Source of the DNA: Thermus parvatiensis
Lineage (GTDB): Bacteria > Deinococcota > Deinococci > Deinococcales > Thermaceae
DNA length: 64,000 nucleotides
Reading direction: 5' to 3'
Assembly: GCF_001535545.1 (NCBI RefSeq)
Contig: NZ_CP014141.1
Span: 1,364,001 to 1,428,000, forward strand
Notes under the pieces: generated by a model
Seen by the model: the letters and a program-made list of their open reading frames with translations, nothing else
Told to the model about the DNA's origin: nothing
The model's database searches: none
Part shown: piece after piece, positions 7,548-17,900 of the stretch
Numbering within the stretch: the stretch's first letter is position 1
Layout: each line of letters begins with the position of its first letter
Made by a program: the position numbers and the translations under genes

Positions 7548-10124
7548 TCAACCCGCGTTCCTGAGGCCCGCCGCCACGCCCAGAATGGAGAGGAGAAGGG
7601 CCCGCCTCAAGGCCTCGTCCTCCTTGCCTCCCGGGGCCCGGTAACGGCGGAGCAGCTCTACTTGGACGATGTTGATGGGGTCCACGTAGGGGTTGCGGAG
7701 CCGGATCTGCCGCTCCAGGGTCCTCTGGTTGTGGAGGAGGGGGGCCTGGAAGACGGCCTCCAAAAGGGCCACGGTGCGGGCGTGTTCCTCGGCGAGCCGG
7801 CGGTAGAAGAACCTCAGGGGCTCGGGGACCAGGCGCAGATAGAGGCGGGCCACCCCCATATCCGCCTTGGCGAGGGCCATGGCCGCGGCCTCCAGGGTGG
7901 AGGCGAAGAAGGGCCAGCCCCGGTACATCTCCCGGAGAAGGTCCAAAGGAAGCTCTTCCAGAGCAGAGAGGCCGTACCAGCCGGGCAGGAGAACCCGGAC
8001 CTGGGTCCAGGCCATGACCCAAGGGATGGCCCGGAGGTCCCGGATGTCCCGCACCCGCCCCCGGCGGTACACGGGGCGGCTGGCGATGGGAAGCTCCCCG
8101 ATCTCCCGGATGGGGGTGAAGGCCTCAAAGAAGTCAAAGAACCCCTCCTCCTGGAGGAGGGCGCGGTAGCGGCGGGTGCTCTCCTCCGCCGCCTGGGCCA
8201 GGGCCTCCCGCCAGCGCGCCTCGGGCTCCTGGCCGGGGCCCAGGGCCGCCAGGGCGAAGTGGTACAGCATCTGCTCCAGGTGGCGCACGGCGAGGTCGGG
8301 GTGGCTGTACCGGTCCGCCAGGGCCTCCCCCTGCTCCGTGAGGCGGATCCTCCGCCCCACGCTCCGGGGCGGGAGGCTCGCGATGGCCCGGCCCGCGGGG
8401 CCCCCGCCCCTCGCCGTGGAGGTCCCCCGACCGTGGAAGAAGTAGACGGGAAGCCCCACCTCCTCCCCCACCCGGCTTAAGGCCTCCTGGGCCTCGTAAA
8501 GGGCGAGGTTGGCCATGAGGAAGCCCGCGTCCTTGTTGGAGTCGGAGTATCCGATCATCATCTCCACCCCGCCCCGCCCCCGGGCGTGGGCCAGGAAGAC
8601 GGGGTTCTCCAAAAGGCGGCGGAGCACCCCGGGGGCCCGCCTCAGGTCCTCCAGGGTCTCAAAGAGGGGAACCACGTCAAAGGGTAGGGGCTGGCCGGGA
8701 CGGTAGAGCCCCACCTCCCGGGCGAGGAGGAAGACGGCGAGGAGGTCCTCCGGGTGATGGGTCATGGAGACCACGTGGGCCCCCTTGTCCCGCCAGGCCT
8801 TCAGGGCCCCCAGGGCCACCCTTAGGGCCTCCCCCTCCGGGGCCTCCCCCACGGGGAGGAGGGGGCGGGCGGTCTTGAGCTCCTCGGTGAGGAGGCGCTC
8901 CCGCTCCTCCTGGGGAAGGGCGAGGAAGTCGGGGTGGACCCCGCCCACCCGGAGGAGCTCGGCCGCAGCCTCAAGAAGCCTCCCCGACTCCTCCCTGAGG
9001 TCCAGGGGGGCAAGCTCCAGGCCGAAGGCGGAAAGGCGGGCCTCCAAGGGATCCAAGAAGGCCTCCACCACCCGGCCAAGCCCCACCTCCCTAAGCCCCC
9101 GCTCCGCCGCCTTCAGGGCGGCAAGAAGCCCTTCCGTGGTGGCCTCCTCCCGCTCTAAGGCCCGGTACAGGGCGGCGAAGTAGCGGCGGTAGGGCTCCCC
9201 GGGAAAGCGCTCCACCCCCTCTCCCCTCTCCCGCACCTCCCGGGGGACGGGGACGCGGGTCTCGGCCAAAGAGAGGTCGCGCACGAGGTCCTCGAGGGCC
9301 TCCAAAAACCGCCTCCGGGCCACCTCCCGGGCGTAGCGCCCGGCGAAGGCGGTGACCTCGGGGGTGACGAAGGGGTTGCCGTCCCGGTCGCCGCCGATCC
9401 AGCTCCTAAAGCGCACGGGGCTTTTCAGGCGGGGCCTTCGCCCGTAGACCCTCTCCAGGGCGGCCTCGAGGCCCGCCACCACCCGGGGCACGGCCTCCCA
9501 CAGGGTGGTGGGCAGGTAGTAAAGCCCCCCCTTGATCTCGTCCTCCACCGTGGGGCGGGCCTTGCGCACCTCCTCCGTGCCGTAGAGGAGGGCCACCCGG
9601 GCGGCGAGCCTTTCCCTATCCCCCGCCTCCAGCTCCCTCTGCAGGGCCTCCAGATGGTGGCGCAGGGTGCGGCGCCGGGTCTCCGTGGGGTGGGCGGTGA
9701 AGGTGAGGAGGAGCTCCAGGCGGTTCAGGTGGGCCTCGGCCTCCTCCAGGGAAAGCCCCCGCTCCTTAAGCGCCTTGGCCAGGGCCAGGAAACCCTCGGG
9801 CCTGGGGCTTTCCAGGGTCTCGGCCTGGGCCCTTAGGCGGTTCACCCGCACCCGGTGCCGCTCCTCCGCCAGGTTCACCAGGTGGAAGTAGTGGGTGAAG
9901 GCCCGCACCAAGGCCTCGGCCTCCTCGGTGGAAAGCCCCTCCACCCGGGCCAAAAGCGCCTCCCCCGCCGCCTCGTCCCCCTGGCGGCGGGCCTTGGCGA
10001 GGGCCCGCACCTCCTCCACCAGGGCGAAGAAGCGCTCCCCGGAGAGGGTCCAGATGGCCTCCCCGAGGAGGCGGCCGAGGAGGTCCACCTCGGCCTTGAG
10101 GAGGGCGAAGGGGTCCTGGCTCAC
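7548..10124 (-). CDS. ppc: Phosphoenolpyruvate carboxylase
   Basis: Carboxylates phosphoenolpyruvate to oxaloacetate, the anaplerotic feed of the citric acid cycle. It has 858 residues, intact. Signatures are TAHPTE (first catalytic His), [11 protein letters not shown], the mobile-loop motif [14 protein letters not shown] with its catalytic His, and the C-terminal RNAG that contributes to the aspartate-inhibitor site. It starts with GTG 10124-10122 overlapping the ymdB stop (GTGA), so it is the last gene of an operon with ymdB and a small membrane protein. Confidence 0.96.
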   Translation of the reverse strand: MSQDPFALLKAEVDLLGRLLGEAIWTLSGERFFALVEEVRALAKARRQGDEAAGEALLARVEGLSTEEAEALVRAFTHYFHLVNLAEERHRVRVNRLRAQAETLESPRPEGFLALAKALKERGLSLEEAEAHLNRLELLLTFTAHPTETRRRTLRHHLEALQRELEAGDRERLAARVALLYGTEEVRKARPTVEDEIKGGLYYLPTTLWEAVPRVVAGLEAALERVYGRRPRLKSPVRFRSWIGGDRDGNPFVTPEVTAFAGRYAREVARRRFLEALEDLVRDLSLAETRVPVPREVRERGEGVERFPGEPYRRYFAALYRALEREEATTEGLLAALKAAERGLREVGLGRVVEAFLDPLEARLSAFGLELAPLDLREESGRLLEAAAELLRVGGVHPDFLALPQEERERLLTEELKTARPLLPVGEAPEGEALRVALGALKAWRDKGAHVVSMTHHPEDLLAVFLLAREVGLYRPGQPLPFDVVPLFETLEDLRRAPGVLRRLLENPVFLAHARGRGGVEMMIGYSDSNKDAGFLMANLALYEAQEALSRVGEEVGLPVYFFHGRGTSTARGGGPAGRAIASLPPRSVGRRIRLTEQGEALADRYSHPDLAVRHLEQMLYHFALAALGPGQEPEARWREALAQAAEESTRRYRALLQEEGFFDFFEAFTPIREIGELPIASRPVYRRGRVRDIRDLRAIPWVMAWTQVRVLLPGWYGLSALEELPLDLLREMYRGWPFFASTLEAAAMALAKADMGVARLYLRLVPEPLRFFYRRLAEEHARTVALLEAVFQAPLLHNQRTLERQIRLRNPYVDPINIVQVELLRRYRAPGGKEDEALRRALLLSILGVAAGLRNAG

Positions 10125-10878
10125 GGCTCCTCCCAGACGTAGGGGCTTATGGCCACGGGCCTCCCCCCTTCAAAGACGAGCTCCGTGGCGTGGAGGCGGG
10201 CCTTGCCTTGGGCGGCGCGGAAGGGCTGGGGGCGGCCCGTGAGGAAGCGGGCGAGGAAGGTCTCCACCTCCCCCCGATGATGGAGTGGTAGGTCCCGGTC
10301 ATGCCCACGTCGGTCTGGTAGAGGGTGCCCTTGGGCAGGCGCATGGCGTCCAGGGTGGGGACGTGGGTGTGGGTGCCGAGGACCGCGCTGGCCCTGCCGT
10401 CCAGGTAGTGGGCCAGGGCCATCTTCTCGCTCGTGGCCTCGGCGTGCACCTCCACCAGGATGTAGTCCGCCTTCTCCTCCTCCAGGAGGCGGTCTAGGGC
10501 GCGGAAGGGGTCGTCCAGGGGGTCCATGAAGATCCGGCCCATCACCTGGACGAAGAGGAGGCTTTCCCCGCCCACTTCCAGCCGCCAAAACCCCTTGCCC
10601 GGGGTTCCCGGGGGGTAGTTGAGGGGGCGCACCACGGGCTCGGACTCCAGGAGGGCATAGACCTCCTTGTGGTCCCAAGCGTGGTTCCCCAAGGAAACGA
10701 GGTCCACCCCGGCCTCGCGCAGGAGGCGGTAGCTTCGCCGGTCCAAGCCCTTGCCCCGGGCGGCGTTTTCCCCGTTGGCGATGACCAGGTCGTAGCGGTC
10801 GCGGATGTCCGGGAGGTGGAGGCCCACCGCCCGGAGGCCCGGCTCGGCCATCACGTCCCCGATGAAGAGAACCCGCAT
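10121..10878 (-). CDS. ymdB: YmdB-family metallophosphoesterase (frameshift in sequence)
   Basis: Metal-dependent phosphoesterase of the TIGR00282/YmdB family, whose Bacillus member hydrolyses 2',3'- and 3',5'-cyclic nucleotides. Motifs are [31 protein letters not shown] and GTHTHVPT, giving the di-metal ligands. The frame breaks after [12 protein letters not shown] in the C-run 10270-10275; one extra base (G on the coding strand) continues into [12 protein letters not shown] and ends WEEP. Repaired length is about 252 residues. The stop overlaps the ppc start. A homopolymer error is the likeliest cause of the break. Confidence 0.88.
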
Positions 10879-10896
10879 GGGAGGCTTGCTTACGGC

Positions 10897-11127
10897 TTAG
10901 GCCCGCCGCCGCTGGAGGAGGTAGACGACCCCGTACCCGATGGCCGCCAGGATGAGGACGGGCACGGCGTACTTGAGTAGGAGGAGGATCAGGTCGGAGA
11001 GGGCGAGGAGGACCTTGCCCAGGAAGGTGAAGATCCACCCCCCGAGCCAGAAGGCGAGGAGCACCCCCACGACCACCAAAAGCCCCAGCACCACCCACTC
11101 CAGGATGTCCCTCAGCGTGCGCTCCAT
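10897..11127 (-). CDS. Small integral membrane protein, unknown function
   Basis: A 76-residue protein beginning MERTLRDILEWVVLGL. It has two or three hydrophobic helices: residues about 9-35, 38-58 and 55-72, ending in QRRRA, which suggests a cytoplasmic C-terminus. I recognise no family. ATG 11127 is six bases after a TATGCT box (11139-11134), so the mRNA is probably leaderless. It is the first gene of the operon continuing to ymdB and ppc and is divergent from recO, with only 22 bases between the two start codons. Confidence 0.65.
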   Translation of the reverse strand: MERTLRDILEWVVLGLLVVVGVLLAFWLGGWIFTFLGKVLLALSDLILLLLKYAVPVLILAAIGYGVVYLLQRRRA

Positions 11128-11133
11128 GGCTCC

Positions 11134-11143
11134 AGCATACACT
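11134..11143. promoter_or_regulatory. Overlapping back-to-back -10 boxes (membrane protein / recO)
   Basis: Minus strand TATGCT (11139-11134) lies six bases before ATG 11127. Plus strand TACACT (11138-11143) lies six bases before GTG 11150. The hexamers share two base pairs, so RNA polymerase cannot occupy both at once. Confidence 0.55.
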
Positions 11144-11149
11144 GGAAAG

Positions 11150-11814
11150 GTGGGACGCTACCAGCTGGAAGAGGGCATCGTGGTGGGCCGGAAGCCCCTG
11201 CCCCAGGGGGACCTCCTCCTCCGCCTGGTGACGCCCAAGGGGAGCCTCGAGGCGGTGGTCCGGAAGGGGCAGAGGCCCACGGGGCGTACGGGGAGGCTCT
11301 CCCTCTTCCACCACGTGCGCTTCCAGCTCTACGCCAAGGGGAGGGCCTGCCCACCCTGACCCAGGCGGAGCTTTTGGGCAGGCTCCACGGCCTGGAGGCG
11401 CCCCGCCGCTTCCTCCTCGCCGCCTTCCTCGCCGAGCTCGCCTACCGCCTGGCCTCCCCCGAGGCCGCCCCCAGGATCTACCCCCTTCTGGTCTCGGGCC
11501 TCCGGGGGATCGCCAAGCACGAGGACCCCCTCCTTCCCCTGGTCTGGGCGGGCTGGCGGGTGGCCAAGGCGGGGGGGGTCGGGCCCAACCTGGAAGGGGA
11601 GGGCCTCCGCCTGAAGGGGGGGAGGCTCGGGGAGGAGGGGGTCTACCTGGGGCGGGAGGGGGTGGAGGCCTTAAAGGCCACCCTCCGCCTCCCCGGGGCC
11701 CAGGCCCTTCCCCACCTGGAAGGGGCCCCCTTAAACCGGCTCTTCCTGGCGCTCAAGGCCCACGCGGAGGAGGCCCTGGGGCCCTTGCGCTCGGCCGAGG
11801 CTATAGGGGTTTGA
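11150..11814 (+). CDS. recO: DNA recombination mediator RecO (frameshift in sequence)
   Basis: RecO loads RecA on SSB-coated single-stranded DNA with RecR/RecF. The N-terminal OB fold reads GRYQLEEGIVVGRKPLPQGD and VVRKGQRP, typical of RecO. The frame breaks at the G-run 11338-11341; one added G gives YAKGEGLPTLTQAELLGRLHG, then a helical domain LAAFLAELAYRL. Repaired length is about 221 residues, near the family norm. No CxxC zinc motif is seen in the C-terminal part, as in some RecO proteins. GTG 11150 follows TACACT by six bases. The 3' end overlaps the convergent greA by 14 bases. Confidence 0.85.
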
Positions 11815-12268
11815 TCTCCAGGATGGTGTAGACCTGGGCGCCCTTCTTGCCCCGGATCTCCACCACGTCCCCCACCTTCTTGCCGAGGAGGGCCTGGCCC
11901 AGGGGGGACTCGTCGGAGATCTTGCCGCTGAAGATGTCCGCCTCGTGGCTGCCCACGATGGCCAGGGAAAGCCGCTCCCCGGTCTCGGTCTCCAGCTCCA
12001 CCTGGCAGCCTAAGGCCACCTGGTCAAAGGAGCCGTTCTCCACGATGACCGCCCGGGAGAGGAGGTCCTCCAGCTGGGCGATCCGGGCCTCGTTCTGCCA
12101 CATGGCCCGCCGGGCCTCGTCGTAGCCCGCGTTCTCCCTAAGGTCCCCCTCCTCCAGGGCCTGCTCAAAGTCGGCGGAGATCTCCTGGCGCTTCACCGTC
12201 TTCAGGTGGTTGAGCTCCTCCTGAAGGCGCCGGTAGCCTTCCGGGGTCAGGTAGACGGGCTTCTTCAT
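11801..12268 (-). CDS. greA: Transcript cleavage factor GreA
   Basis: GreA rescues backtracked RNA polymerase by stimulating its RNA cleavage activity. It has 155 residues from ATG 12268, which follows a GGAGGAG site. The N-terminal coiled coil carries the acidic tip DLRENAGYDEAR, whose Asp/Glu coordinate the catalytic magnesium; the C-terminal FKBP-like domain contains SDESPLGQALLGKKVGD. The intact acidic tip marks it as GreA rather than the Thermus inhibitor Gfh1. It lies downstream of the pab genes, behind a terminator-like hairpin. Confidence 0.95.
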   Translation of the reverse strand: MKKPVYLTPEGYRRLQEELNHLKTVKRQEISADFEQALEEGDLRENAGYDEARRAMWQNEARIAQLEDLLSRAVIVENGSFDQVALGCQVELETETGERLSLAIVGSHEADIFSGKISDESPLGQALLGKKVGDVVEIRGKKGAQVYTILEIKPL

Positions 12269-12283
12269 GGGCTCCTCCCGTGC

Positions 12284-12317
12284 AAAAAGGGGCACCAGCC
12301 CAAGGCCTTTGGGCTGG
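12284..12317 (-). terminator. Intrinsic terminator of the pab operon
   Basis: On the minus strand CCAGCCCAA (12317-12309) and TTGGGCTGG (12303-12295) pair, followed by TGCCCCTTTTT (T-run at 12288-12284). It lies between the pabC stop and the greA ribosome binding site. Confidence 0.65.
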
Positions 12318-12325
12318 CGGTACCG

Positions 12326-13066
12326 CTACTCAGTATAGCAGGCGGGAAGGAAGCGCTCTATGAGGGGAAGGAGCTCGGAAGGGGGCGGCCCCACGGGGAG
12401 GAGGCCCACCCCGCTTCCCGCGAGGAGGAGGTGGCCCCGGAGCCCCTCGGGGCGAAAGAGGCTCCGCTCCACCCGGAGGCCCAGGCCCCGGGCGGCCTCC
12501 GCCACCTTCTCCCGGGTGATCCCCTCGAGGCCCCCCTCCAGGAGGTAGAGCGTCCCCTCCCGGAAGAGGAGGGGGCTCGTGCGGCTCCCGTCCACCACGT
12601 GACCGAAGGCGTCCAGGAGGAGGCCCTCAAAGGCCCCCTCCTTCCGGGCCTCCTCCAGGGCCAGGCGGTAGGGGAGGTAGTTCCCCGTCTTGTAGCGGGC
12701 GAGGTCGGGGTGGACCCGGTAGCCCGTGAGGCGGACCCGGACCCCCTCCCGGTAGAGGGAAAGGGGCAGGGGGGCGTAGGGCCTCGCCTCGGAGAGCCGC
12801 ACCCCCTCCCCCACGGTGAAGCGGAGGCGGAGGCAGGGCGCCTTGGGAAAGGCCCGGAGGAGGGCCTCGAGGTCCTCGAGGAAGGCCTCGTCCCCCGGGT
12901 AGGAAAGCCCCAGGGCCAGGGCGTGGCGGCGGAGGCGGGCCAGGTGCTCCTCAAGCCAAAGGAGCCTTCCCCCTTCCGCCCGGAGCGTGGTGAAGACGCT
13001 CGCCCCGTGGTAGAGGAAGGCCTCGGGGAGGGCGAGGGCGAGGGGCGTGCCGTTTAAAAGCCTCAT
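12326..13066 (-). CDS. pabC: Aminodeoxychorismate lyase-like class IV aminotransferase PabC
   Basis: PLP enzyme of the branched-chain aminotransferase/ADC lyase fold, 246 residues. It would release pyruvate from 4-amino-4-deoxychorismate to give 4-aminobenzoate for folate. Family features are FLYHGASVFTTLR at the N-terminus, KTGNYLPY with the PLP lysine, and GITREKV. The ATG overlaps the stop of the fused pabB-pabA gene (ATGA), which supports this role over a general aminotransferase. The last codons include a TATACT hexamer that could give greA an internal promoter. Confidence 0.87.
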   Translation of the reverse strand: MRLLNGTPLALALPEAFLYHGASVFTTLRAEGGRLLWLEEHLARLRRHALALGLSYPGDEAFLEDLEALLRAFPKAPCLRLRFTVGEGVRLSEARPYAPLPLSLYREGVRVRLTGYRVHPDLARYKTGNYLPYRLALEEARKEGAFEGLLLDAFGHVVDGSRTSPLLFREGTLYLLEGGLEGITREKVAEAARGLGLRVERSLFRPEGLRGHLLLAGSGVGLLPVGPPPSELLPLIERFLPACYTE

Positions 13067-14925
13067 CCCACCTCCAGGAACCGGGCGAGAAGGAGCATGC
13101 CGTAAGGGGAAAGGAGGCTTTCCGGGTGGAACTGGACCCCGTAGGCCCGCCTCCCGTCCCAGATGGCCATGGGCACGCCGTCTTCCGTCCAGGCGAGGAG
13201 CCTAAGCCCCGGGGGAAGGCGCCTTAAGGCCAGGGAGTGGTACCGGGCGAAGGGGGCGGGGCTCGGGATCCCCCTAAAGAGGCCCTCCCCGGTGTGGAAG
13301 ACGGCGTGGGCCTCCCCGTGCACGGGGGCCTCCCGGTAAAGCTCCGCCCCCAGGGCCACCCCCAGGGCCTGGTGGCCCAGGCAGACCCCGAGGAGGGGAA
13401 GCCCCGCCGCCAGGGCCTTCTCCGTCCACTCCAGGACGCGCCCCGCGGTGAAGGGGTCCTTGGGCCCGGGGCCCACCACCAGGTGGGTGAAGCCCTTAAG
13501 GTCCGGGGCCTCCTCCTGGTCCACCACCGCGACCTCGGCCCCCAGGGCCCGCAGGTAGTCCACCAGGTTGTGGCTGAAGGAGTCCCGGTTCTCCAGGAAG
13601 AGGACCCGGGCCCCGTACCGCCTCGAGGGCATGGGCGGGCTCCAGGAGGCCCGGGACCTCGGGACCTCGGGGGGCTTCCCCGGCCTCCCCCTTTCCAGGG
13701 CCAGGAGGAGGCTTTGCGCCTTGTGGAGGGTCTCCTCGTACTCCCGCTCCGCCTCCGAGGCGATGACCACGCCCGCCCCCGCGGAGAAGAGGACCTCCTC
13801 CCCCACCCTCTGGAAGGAGCGGATGAGGATGTTGAAGTCCGCCCCCCGCCCCGAGACGTACCCCAGGCTCCCCGTGTAGGCCCCCCGGGGGACGGGCTCC
13901 AGGTCCCTTATGGCCTCCATCACCGTTCCCTTGGGGGCCCCGGTGATCGTCCCCCCGGGGAAGAGGCTCCGGAAGACCTCCCCCAAGGAGGCCCCGGTGC
14001 GGCCCTCCACCTCGGAGACCAGGTGCATCACGTGGGCGTAGCGCTCCACGGTGAAAAGCTCCCGGACCCGCACCGTCCCCGGGCGGGCCACCCGGGCGAG
14101 GTCGTTCCGGAGGAGGTCCACGAGCATCACGTGCTCCGCCCGCTCCTTGGTAGAGGCAAGGAGCTCCCGCTCTAAGGCCAGGTCCTCCGCCTCCGTCCTT
14201 CCCCTAGGCCGCGTCCCGGCGATGGGCCGGGCCAAGACCCTGGGGCCCACCTTCTGGAAGAGCCTCTCCGGGCTCCCCGAGACCACGGCCCACCCCTCCC
14301 CTTCCACTAGCCCCATGAAGGGGGAGGGGTTCAGGGCGCGAAGCCTTGCGTAGAGGAGGAGGGGGTCCACGAGGCCTAGGAGGCGGAAGCGGTGGGAGAG
14401 GTTCACCTGGTAGACCACCCCGGCCCGGATCCTCTCCCGCACCTCCTCCACCCCGCGCAAGAAGGCCTCCCGGGGGAAGTCCGAGACCAGGGGGTGGCGG
14501 GGAAGGGGCGGGGGGGCGTAGGGCAGGGGCCGCAAGGGGAAGGAGGGGGCCTGCACGAGCCTCCCCTCAAAGAGGGCGTACCCCTCGGGGTAGTAGAGGA
14601 AGAAGGCCTCGGGGAGGCCGGGGAGGGGGTTGTGGGCGGGAAGCCCCAGGTGGCGGGCGAACTCGTAGGCGAAAAACCCGATCCAGGCGGGGAAGAAGCC
14701 CTTGCCCAGGCCCCTTTCCAGGTAGCGGAAGACCTCCAGGGCCTCCCCCACCCGCCTGCCGTCCAGGTAGAGCCTCCCCTCCCAGACCTCGAGGCGGTGC
14801 GCAGGGCCCACCCCGAGGAGGGAAAGCCGGGAAAAGGGCGTCCTCGGCCCCAAGGACTCCAGGAGGGCGGGCCTCAGGCCCGAGCACCGGGCGGCGTGGT
14901 AGAGCCCAAGCAGACCCCCGGCCAT
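13063..14925 (-). CDS. pabB: Fused aminodeoxychorismate/anthranilate synthase (PabB-PabA)
   Basis: Two-domain enzyme of 620 residues. Residues about 1-410 are a chorismate-binding synthase (component I) with PIAGTRPRG, DLLRNDL and FPGGTITGAPK. Residues about 430-620 are a class I glutamine amidotransferase with the nucleophile in GVCLGHQ and VQFHPES. It converts chorismate and glutamine to aminodeoxychorismate. The motif is PIAGT, as in TrpE, instead of the PIKGT of typical PabB, so the chemistry deserves checking; the overlapping pabC favours 4-aminobenzoate. ATG 14925 is six bases after TATACT (14937-14932). Confidence 0.88.
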   Translation of the reverse strand: MAGGLLGLYHAARCSGLRPALLESLGPRTPFSRLSLLGVGPAHRLEVWEGRLYLDGRRVGEALEVFRYLERGLGKGFFPAWIGFFAYEFARHLGLPAHNPLPGLPEAFFLYYPEGYALFEGRLVQAPSFPLRPLPYAPPPLPRHPLVSDFPREAFLRGVEEVRERIRAGVVYQVNLSHRFRLLGLVDPLLLYARLRALNPSPFMGLVEGEGWAVVSGSPERLFQKVGPRVLARPIAGTRPRGRTEAEDLALERELLASTKERAEHVMLVDLLRNDLARVARPGTVRVRELFTVERYAHVMHLVSEVEGRTGASLGEVFRSLFPGGTITGAPKGTVMEAIRDLEPVPRGAYTGSLGYVSGRGADFNILIRSFQRVGEEVLFSAGAGVVIASEAEREYEETLHKAQSLLLALERGRPGKPPEVPRSRASWSPPMPSRRYGARVLFLENRDSFSHNLVDYLRALGAEVAVVDQEEAPDLKGFTHLVVGPGPKDPFTAGRVLEWTEKALAAGLPLLGVCLGHQALGVALGAELYREAPVHGEAHAVFHTGEGLFRGIPSPAPFARYHSLALRRLPPGLRLLAWTEDGVPMAIWDGRRAYGVQFHPESLLSPYGMLLLARFLEVG

Positions 14926-14931
14926 AGGCGC

Positions 14932-14937
14932 AGTATA
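14932..14937 (-). promoter_or_regulatory. Leaderless -10 box of pabBA
   Basis: TATACT on the minus strand, six bases (GCGCCT) before ATG 14925. A TTGACC lies 14 bases upstream of it, closer than ideal for a -35 box. Confidence 0.55.
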
Positions 14938-14998
14938 TTGAGGGCAAGGATGGTCAAGCACCCAAGGCCTTCCCCGAAAAGAAGCTCCCCTGGTGGGT

Positions 14999-17900
14999 TT
15001 AGTCCACGCTGAAGTAGCGGGCCTCGGGGTGGTGGACCACGAGGGCGCTGGTGGCGTGCTCCGGCTCCAGCTGGAAGTTCTCCGTGAGGCGCACCCCCAC
15101 CCGGTGGAAGCCCATGAGCCGGTCCAGCTTAGCCTGGTCGGCGAGGTCCGGGCAGGCGGGGTAGCCGAAGGAGTAGCGGGCCCCCTGGTAGCCCTGCTGG
15201 AAGAGCTTCTGGATCTCGGTGGCGTCCTTGTGGGCGATGCCCCACATCTGCCGCATCCTTTTGTGCCAGTACTCCGCCAGGGCCTCGGTCATCTCCACGC
15301 TGAAGCCGTGGACGAAGAGGTAGTCCTGGTAGGCCCCGGACTGGAAGAGGGCCTGGGCCTTTCGGGAAGGGGCCTCCCCCATGGTGACGAGCTGGACCCC
15401 GAGGACGTCCCGGGCCCCCGCCCGGAAGGCCTCCTTGGGCATCCAGTCCGCCTCGTCCCCCAAAGGCGCGGCAAACCGGGGGCGGAAGTAGTCCACGAGG
15501 CTCAGGCCCCCGCCCTTCTGCCGGGGGAAGCGGAAGCGTTCCAGCACCTCCCCCGTCTCTGGGGAGAAGACGAGAAGCTCCTCCCCCTCCCGGGCCACGG
15601 GGAAGAAGCCGTAGAGGACCTTGGGTTCAAGCCACCCTTCCGCCATGGCCTCCTTGAGGAGCCTCTGGAAAACGGGCTCCGCCTCCCGCTCCACCAGGGC
15701 CTGCCACGCCTCCCGGGAAAGCCCCTTGCGGCTGTAGCCCCACTGGCCCCGGTAGAGGGCGAGCTTGTTGACGTAGTGGGCGATGGTGGCGAGGTCCAAG
15801 CCTTCCTCCACCCGCACGCCGAAGAAGGGGGGCCGGGGGACGGCGGGGGCCTCCCCCACGGGCCGAGCGCGGGGCGCCACCTTGGGGGCCTCCCGCTTGG
15901 GCCTAGCTGGGGCCTTCCGGGTGAGCTCGGGAGGGGCGTGGCCCGTGAGCTCCTCCATGAGCCTTAAGCCCTCAAAGGCGTCCTCGGCGTAGTAGACGTT
16001 GGGGTAGATGGCCCTAAGCTCCTCCACGTAGCTCCGGGTGAGGGCGGCCCCGCCCAGGATCACGGGGAGGGTGTAGCCCCTATCCCGCATGTACTCCAGG
16101 TTCTCCTTCATCACCAGGGTGCTCTTCACCAGGAGGCCCGACATGCCCACGGCGTGGGGCTTGTGCGCCTCCACGGCCTTCAGGATCTCCTCAATGGGCA
16201 CCTTGATCCCCAGGTTCACCACCCGGTAGCCGTTGTTGCTGAGGATGATGTCCACCAGGTTCTTGCCGATGTCGTGCACATCCCCCTTGACGGTGGCGAG
16301 GACCAGGGTGCCCTTGCCCTCCCCCTTCTTCTCCATGTGGGGCTCGAGGTAGGCCACCGCCCGCTTCATCACCTCGGCGGCCTGGAGGACGAAGGGGAGC
16401 TGCATCTTCCCCGCCCCGAAGAGGTCCCCCACCTCCTTCATCCCCGCGAGGAGGGGGCCGTTGATGAGGTCCAAGGGCTTGTGCCCCGCCTTTAGGGCCT
16501 CCTCCAGGTCGGCCTCGAGGCCCTGCTTCCTCCCCTCCACCACGCGGCGCTTGAGCCTCTCCAGGAGGGGAAGGGCCAGGAAGGCGTCCTCCCTCTTCCC
16601 CGGGTCCTCCTTGTGGGCCTCAAAGTAGGCCATGAAGGCGAGGAGGGGGTCAAAGCCCTCCTTGCGGCGGTCGTAGATGAGGTCCAGGGCCAAGGCGTAG
16701 GCCTCCTCGGGGATCTGGCTTATGGGAAGGATCTTCCCCGCGTCCACGATGGCCGCGGTGAGGCCCTTTTTGCGGGCCTCGTCCAGGAAGACGGAGTTCA
16801 GGACCCGCCTGGCCCTGGGCTTTAGGCCAAAGGAGACGTTGGAAACCCCGAGGATGAAGCCCACCCCGGGAAGCCTCTCCCGTAGCTCCTCCATGGCGAG
16901 GAGGGTCTCCTTGGCGAGGGGGCGGCTTTCCTCGTCCCCTTGGGTGATGGGGAAGGTGAGTAGGTCAAAGAGGAGGTCCTCGGGGCGGAGGCCGTGGTGC
17001 TCCGTGAGGCGCTCGTACATCCTCAGGGCCACCCGCACCTTCTCCTCCCAGGTCTTGGCCATCCCCTTCTCGTCAATGGCGAGGACCACGAGGGCCGCCC
17101 CGTGGGCCTTGGCCAGGGAGGCCACCTGGTCAAAGCGCTCTAGGCCGTCCTCGAGGTTGGCGGAGTTCAGGAGGACCCGGCCCGGGAGGTGCTTGAGGGC
17201 GAGCTCCATGGCCTCGGGGGAGGTGGAGTCCACCATGACGGGGACGGTGACGGCGGTGGCGAGGCTAGGAAGGAGCCACCGGAGGTCCTCAAGCTCGTCC
17301 CGCCCCGTCCAGGCCACGCTGAGGTCCAGGGCGTGGGCCCCCTCCTCCACCTGCTCCCGGGCGAGGGCGAGGATGCCCTCGAGGTCTCTCGCGAAGAGCA
17401 TCTCCCGGAAGCGCTTGCTCCCCGTGGCGTTCAGGCGCTCCCCCACCAGGAAAAGGCTCGCCTCCTGCTTGAGGGGCACCGCCTGGTACAAGGAGGCCAC
17501 CTGGGGCGGGAAGCTTTTAGGCCTTGGCCTTGCGGGAAGCCCCTTCACCGCCTCGGCCACCTTCCTGATGTGCTCGGGCCCCGTGCCGCAGCACCCCCCC
17601 ACGGCGTTCACCCCGTACTCGGCCACGAACTTGAGGTGCCACTTGGCGAGCTCCTCGGGGGTGAGGTCGTAGACCACCCTCCCCCCCTCGTTCCGGGGGA
17701 GGCCTGCGTTGGGGAGGCAAGCGACGAAGCGGGTGCTGTGCTCGGCGAAGTAGCGCACCTTGCTGTCCATGAGGTCGGGGCCCGTGGCGCAGTTCATCCC
17801 CACCACGTCTATGGGGAGGCTTTCCAGGGCAGCCAGGGCCGCCTGCTCGTCCGTGCCCACGAGCATCGTCCCCGTGGCCTCAAAGGTCACCTGGACCTGG

